Shown piece by piece: positions 60,305 to 64,000 of a stretch of 64,000 nt of DNA (position 1 is the stretch's first letter; each line of letters starts with the position of its first letter). Origin of the DNA: Anaerospora hongkongensis. Lineage in GTDB: Bacteria > Bacillota > Negativicutes > Sporomusales > DSM-15969. The notes below the pieces were generated by a model. It ran no database searches, was not told where the DNA came from, and saw only the letters and a list, made by a program, of their open reading frames with translations. Both the position numbers and the translations under genes were made by a program. The stretch is taken from positions 1-64,000 of the forward strand of contig NZ_SLUI01000010.1 of the NCBI RefSeq assembly GCF_004339805.1, in the 5' to 3' direction.

Positions 60305-63300
60305 ATGGCCAAATTAGGCCGATTATGGCGCTTGGCTCCACCGCAGACGGAGTTAAGTCTTTTTCTTAGCAGCAGTTTGGGAATTTCGAAAACAGTTGCT
60401 CAGGTTCTAATTAACCGGGGTATTCTTGATGAGGAAAGTGCCCGGGAGTTTTTGTTTAGTGGCGTAGAGCGGCTTGGAGATCCATACCAGCTGAAAGATA
60501 TGGCGAAAGCAGTAGACCGTATCAGTCAAGCTGTTTTTGAAGGTCAGAAAATAACGGTTTATGGTGATTATGATGTCGATGGCATTACGGCAAGCGCTTT
60601 AATGTACCGTGTTCTTAGCAGTTTGGGTGCCCAGGTGGAGTACTACATACCAGAGCGGCAGAGTGAAGGCTACGGTCTTAATGCAGCTGCGCTGGAAACC
60701 CTGACTCAATCGGGGACAAAGCTGATTATTACCGTTGACTGCGGCATTAGTGCAGTACAAGAAGTGACAGCGGTGCAGCATGAGGTAGATATTATTATCA
60801 CCGATCATCATCAGCCGCCGGACATACTCCCTCCCGCTTATGCAATACTCAATCCGAAGCAGCCTGGTTGTCTTTATCAGGATAAACAACTGGCCGGTGT
60901 AGGCGTCGCCTTTAAACTTTGTCAGGCGTTATGGGCGCATTATCATCCGGATAAAGCAATGCTTACGGAGCACCTGGATATCGTTGCACTTGGAACGATC
61001 GCAGATATTGTTCCTTTAGTGGGGGAAAACCGGGCAATTGTCAGACTAGGCTTAAGGCAGCTGGCTGCAACAGAGAATCCGGGACTCAAGGCTTTGCAGG
61101 AGGTTTGCGGAGTAACTGGGCGCGTTGATACCGGCAAAGTGGGGTTTGTCCTTGCACCGCGTCTGAATGCGGCAGGCCGGATCAGTCATGCCGCAGCCGG
61201 AGTAGAATTACTGATCACCAATGACGCAGAACATGCAGCTGAACTGTCTGCTATGCTGAATCAGGAGAACATCACCCGGCAGCTTGTGGAAAAGGAAATC
61301 TTGCTGGCTGCAGATCAATTAGCAGCTGCAGTTCCCCTCGATAAGGTGCTGGTATTAGCAGGCGAAAACTGGCATCCAGGTGTTATTGGCATTGTTGCCT
61401 CCCGTCTGGTAGAAAAATATTATCGCCCGGTTGTCATGATTTCGCTTAAAGATGGCATTGGCAAAGGCTCTTGCCGCAGCATTCCCGGTTTTGATATGTA
61501 TGAAGCCTTAAAAGACGCTGCTGATTATTTAATTCAGTTTGGTGGACATCGGCAGGCGGCAGGGCTTAGTATCGAGGAGAAACATATTAATAAGCTGCGA
61601 CAGTGTCTGATTGCTTTTGCGGTCAATCACTTACAAGAGGAAGATTATTTTCCTAAAATTCAAATAGATTCACTTATTGCTCTAGAGGAAGTGAATGCAT
61701 CCTTTTTAGAGGAAATGGCTTGTCTGGAACCGCATGGCATGGGAAATCCGAGCCCGGTATTTGCCAGCAGCCAGCTCCGGCTGGCCGATATACGTTCAAT
61801 CGGTCAAGACGGGCGGCATTTAAAATTAAAAGTATGCCACGATCAAAGCTCTGTCGACGTTATCGGCTGGGATATGGGAGATTTGAATCATACTTTCCTG
61901 CGCAATGATCTTATTGATCTGGCGTTTATTCCTCAGTTTAATGAATGGCAGGGTAAGAAAAATATTCAATTGCGTGCTCACGACTTAAAGATAGTTGAGA
62001 AAAAGTGTTCTCCGCTTGACGAATTGTTTGCTCAAGGCCTAAGTGAGAGCCGCTATAAAAATATTTTACAGGCAGCGCGCTTTGCTACAAAAGTAGCCGG
62101 TGTTACCTTCGAAGACCGTCAGAATATAATTAAGACCTTGCAGCCGGGTGATGAGCTGGTTCTTGTCAGAGAACCGCACAACAGCCATGACAGGCATGCA
62201 ATCCGCCTTGACCGGCAAGATGGTCAAACAATCGGTTATTTGAATGCCGAACTAGCGGCTGAAATGGCTCCTGAACTTGACAGAGGACAGGGGTATCAAT
62301 GTGCGGTTTCAGCAGTAACCGGCGGACAAGAGCGATTGTATGGTGTTAATGTTGTCGTTATCCGCCAGGAGGCCGCTTTGCCTGTTGAGCGTACGGCAGC
62401 TTCTATTGACCGGCAGGCAGTACAGCGGGCTTTACTGGGTGACCGTTCGTACCACAGCAGCCAGCAGCAGGTTTTGTCCCGCTTAGCCAATCGGGAAAGT
62501 ATTTTGGCAATTATGGGAACCGGCAGAGGAAAATCGGCAATTTTTCAGACGCATGCTGCACTTCTGGCCCTGCAAGAGCATAAAATGACAGTTATCGTTT
62601 ATCCCCTCAGAGCGCTGGTCAATGACCAGTATCAAAATTTAATCCGTAAACTGGATGGATTGGGACTCGCTATTCGTAAAGGGAATGGTACCTTGTCGCC
62701 GGATGAAAGGACCGAGCTGTTTCTGGCTTTGAACAAGCAGAATGTTGATATTTTGCTTACTACACCCGAGTTTCTGGAAGCAAACTTGAAGGTATTTGAA
62801 AAGGTAAAAGAGCATATTGGCTTTTTAGTGATTGACGAAAGTCATCATATTTCTTTAAGCGGCAAACGTCAACGACCGGTTTATCAACGCCTTGGGCAGC
62901 TAAAACAGTCACTGGGAAACCCGTTAGCTTTAGCGGCAACCGCTACTGCTGATGACGATACTTGTGAGGCCATAGTGAGCACATTGCAGCTTACTGATGT
63001 CATTATCGATAGAACAATCCGTGCTAATCTTCTGTTAGAAGATCAAAGGCGGACCGCGGATAAACTCAGCTATCTGCTTCCGTTTCTTGCTGGCAAAGAT
63101 AAAGCGTTGATCTATGTTAACAGTCGTAAGCAGGCCGTAACTATTGCCGAGAGGCTTAGAACTATGCTGCCGGAATGCAGTGACCAAATCGGCTTTTACC
63201 ACGCAGGGTTAAGCAATGAGTGGCGAATGAAAGTCGAGGAATGGTTTCGCATGGGGCAATTGCGAACAATTGTTACGACAAGTGCATTTGGTGAAGGAAT

Positions 63301-63880
63301 TGATTTTCCGGATATTCGCCACGTTGTTCTTTATCATCTGCCGTTTAACCAGACCGCTTTTAATCAGCAATGCGGCAGAGCTGGCCGGGATGGAGAGCGC
63401 AGTTTTGTTCATCTTATTTTTGGGCAGGATGACATTAGGCTTAATACAATGATACTGAATGATATTGCTCCCGATCGCAGCACAGTTGGCAAGGTGTATG
63501 TAGTTTTAAAGGAAAGCCTGCACAAAGGCACAGGAGCCTGTGATTTAACGAATAGCCAGATTAGCGAAAAGGTGAATGCACGGTTTGGCTTTTGTACCAA
63601 TGAAACTGCTGCTGCAACATCAATCCGGATTTTGGAGGAGCTGCATCTATTGTGGCGTGAAACCAGAGGCTCCAAAAGAACAATATACTTTAATCAGGCT
63701 CCGGGTCATAAACTGGATATAGAACAGTCCGTGACTTACTGCGAGGGCTTGCAAGAGAGGGAAACCTTTCAGAACTTTGCAGAAGATGTTATGAATTCGA
63801 CAGCAGCTGATTTGCTTTCCTGGATTAATCGACCTGTAATACCCGAAAAATATAAGGAGAGTGGCATTAATGGATTATAA
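60305..63880 (+). CDS. recJ: RecJ exonuclease fused to HIRAN and RecQ-like helicase
   Basis: The 1191-residue protein joins three parts. Residues 1-570 are Rec[32 protein letters not shown] and GGHRQAAG (DHH/DHHA1 metal sites). Residues 590-690 look like a HIRAN domain ([43 protein letters not shown]). Residues 720-1080 are a superfamily 2 helicase: [39 protein letters not shown]. Plain RecJ is about 570-800 residues. A 5'-3' ssDNA nuclease coupled to its own helicase is implied. ATG 60305 follows TGGAGG. Confidence 0.93.
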   Translation: MAKLGRLWRLAPPQTELSLFLSSSLGISKTVAQVLINRGILDEESAREFLFSGVERLGDPYQLKDMAKAVDRISQAVFEGQKITVYGDYDVDGITASALMYRVLSSLGAQVEYYIPERQSEGYGLNAAALETLTQSGTKLIITVDCGISAVQEVTAVQHEVDIIITDHHQPPDILPPAYAILNPKQPGCLYQDKQLAGVGVAFKLCQALWAHYHPDKAMLTEHLDIVALGTIADIVPLVGENRAIVRLGLRQLAATENPGLKALQEVCGVTGRVDTGKVGFVLAPRLNAAGRISHAAAGVELLITNDAEHAAELSAMLNQENITRQLVEKEILLAADQLAAAVPLDKVLVLAGENWHPGVIGIVASRLVEKYYRPVVMISLKDGIGKGSCRSIPGFDMYEALKDAADYLIQFGGHRQAAGLSIEEKHINKLRQCLIAFAVNHLQEEDYFPKIQIDSLIALEEVNASFLEEMACLEPHGMGNPSPVFASSQLRLADIRSIGQDGRHLKLKVCHDQSSVDVIGWDMGDLNHTFLRNDLIDLAFIPQFNEWQGKKNIQLRAHDLKIVEKKCSPLDELFAQGLSESRYKNILQAARFATKVAGVTFEDRQNIIKTLQPGDELVLVREPHNSHDRHAIRLDRQDGQTIGYLNAELAAEMAPELDRGQGYQCAVSAVTGGQERLYGVNVVVIRQEAALPVERTAASIDRQAVQRALLGDRSYHSSQQQVLSRLANRESILAIMGTGRGKSAIFQTHAALLALQEHKMTVIVYPLRALVNDQYQNLIRKLDGLGLAIRKGNGTLSPDERTELFLALNKQNVDILLTTPEFLEANLKVFEKVKEHIGFLVIDESHHISLSGKRQRPVYQRLGQLKQSLGNPLALAATATADDDTCEAIVSTLQLTDVIIDRTIRANLLLEDQRRTADKLSYLLPFLAGKDKALIYVNSRKQAVTIAERLRTMLPECSDQIGFYHAGLSNEWRMKVEEWFRMGQLRTIVTTSAFGEGIDFPDIRHVVLYHLPFNQTAFNQQCGRAGRDGERSFVHLIFGQDDIRLNTMILNDIAPDRSTVGKVYVVLKESLHKGTGACDLTNSQISEKVNARFGFCTNETAAATSIRILEELHLLWRETRGSKRTIYFNQAPGHKLDIEQSVTYCEGLQERETFQNFAEDVMNSTAADLLSWINRPVIPEKYKESGINGL

Positions 63881-64000
63881 AAGCAAGATTCGGGTTATTC
63901 CCGATTTTCCGACACCTGGTATTCGATTTAAGGATATCACCACCTTACTGCAGGATAAAGAGGCATTTCGGCTGGCCATTGATGATATCGCTGCGGCATT
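63870..64000 (+). CDS. apt: Adenine phosphoribosyltransferase, N-terminal part
   Basis: ATG 63870 follows AAGGAG. The visible 43 codons encode the apt N-terminus ([20 protein letters not shown]), with the conserved hydrophobic-PGI-x-F-K/R-D-I motif. The gene runs off the window, so the PRPP-binding loop is not seen. It overlaps the 3' end of the recJ-like gene by 11 nt, so the two are co-transcribed. The recJ-apt order is common in Firmicutes. Confidence 0.9.
   Translation, partial: MDYKSKIRVIPDFPTPGIRFKDITTLLQDKEAFRLAIDDIAAA

Overview
The window is a chromosomal stretch of a spore-forming, anaerobic bacterium of the Firmicutes lineage. Sporulation genes (ytxC, yunB, a bofC-like gene, a SpoIID/LytB-domain gene, a YqzL-type peptide), T-box leaders, TTG/GTG starts with strong GGAGG ribosome sites and two [FeFe]-hydrogenase-type proteins fit the Sporomusaceae (Negativicutes; Pelosinus/Sporomusa-like). 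That placement is inference from gene content; no rRNA or tRNA gene is present to test it. I see no phage, insertion sequence or CRISPR array. Most of the window is ordinary core genome, with several accessory patches.

Layout. 1-8200 holds small membrane and Cys-rich peptides, a NodB-type deacetylase, a short guanylate-kinase-like gene, an Lrp-regulator/aminotransferase pair under a minus-strand T-box, and msrA. 8200-13550 holds a DNA repair glycosylase, a glycosyltransferase-like gene, rRNA modification enzymes and ytxC. 13550-23000 is the translation block: T-box/thrS, L20-type leader/infC-rpmI-rplT, an aldolase-like gene, a TrmH-type methyltransferase, a YqzL-like peptide and T-box/pheST. 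23200-31630 holds a permease, zapA, DUF421, a metalloenzyme-U32 pair and mutS2. 31700-38030 holds ebfC, twin tiny hydrophobic peptides, a class A PBP, tyrS and yunB.

38090-42913 is the most distinctive accessory region. A sigma-A-like promoter followed by a Rex-box-like palindrome drives a [2Fe-2S] protein, a sensory-type [FeFe]-hydrogenase with a PAS domain, and a SpoIIE/PP2C phosphatase with an unexplained C-terminal domain. A second, non-sensory [FeFe]-hydrogenase follows. The inferred logic is redox or H2 sensing passed to a protein phosphatase.

42990-55310 runs yebC-bofC-ruvCAB-DUF2905-spoIID-queA-tgt-yajC-(5-formyl-THF cyclo-ligase)-secDF. A second SpoIIE phosphatase, a mini P-loop protein and an HD protein sit between the cyclo-ligase gene and secD. 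55440-64000 holds two membrane proteins, a chelatase-like AAA/VWA pair, a large RecJ-HIRAN-RecQ-like fusion and the start of apt.

Regulation. Besides three T-boxes and the L20-type leader, a recurring intergenic signal (GCAGGA or a close variant, 17-18 nt, GAAT) resembles the sigma-H consensus. It occurs at six places, including upstream of zapA and recJ. Several starts were moved downstream of the longest frame on ribosome-site evidence. infC most likely starts with ATT.
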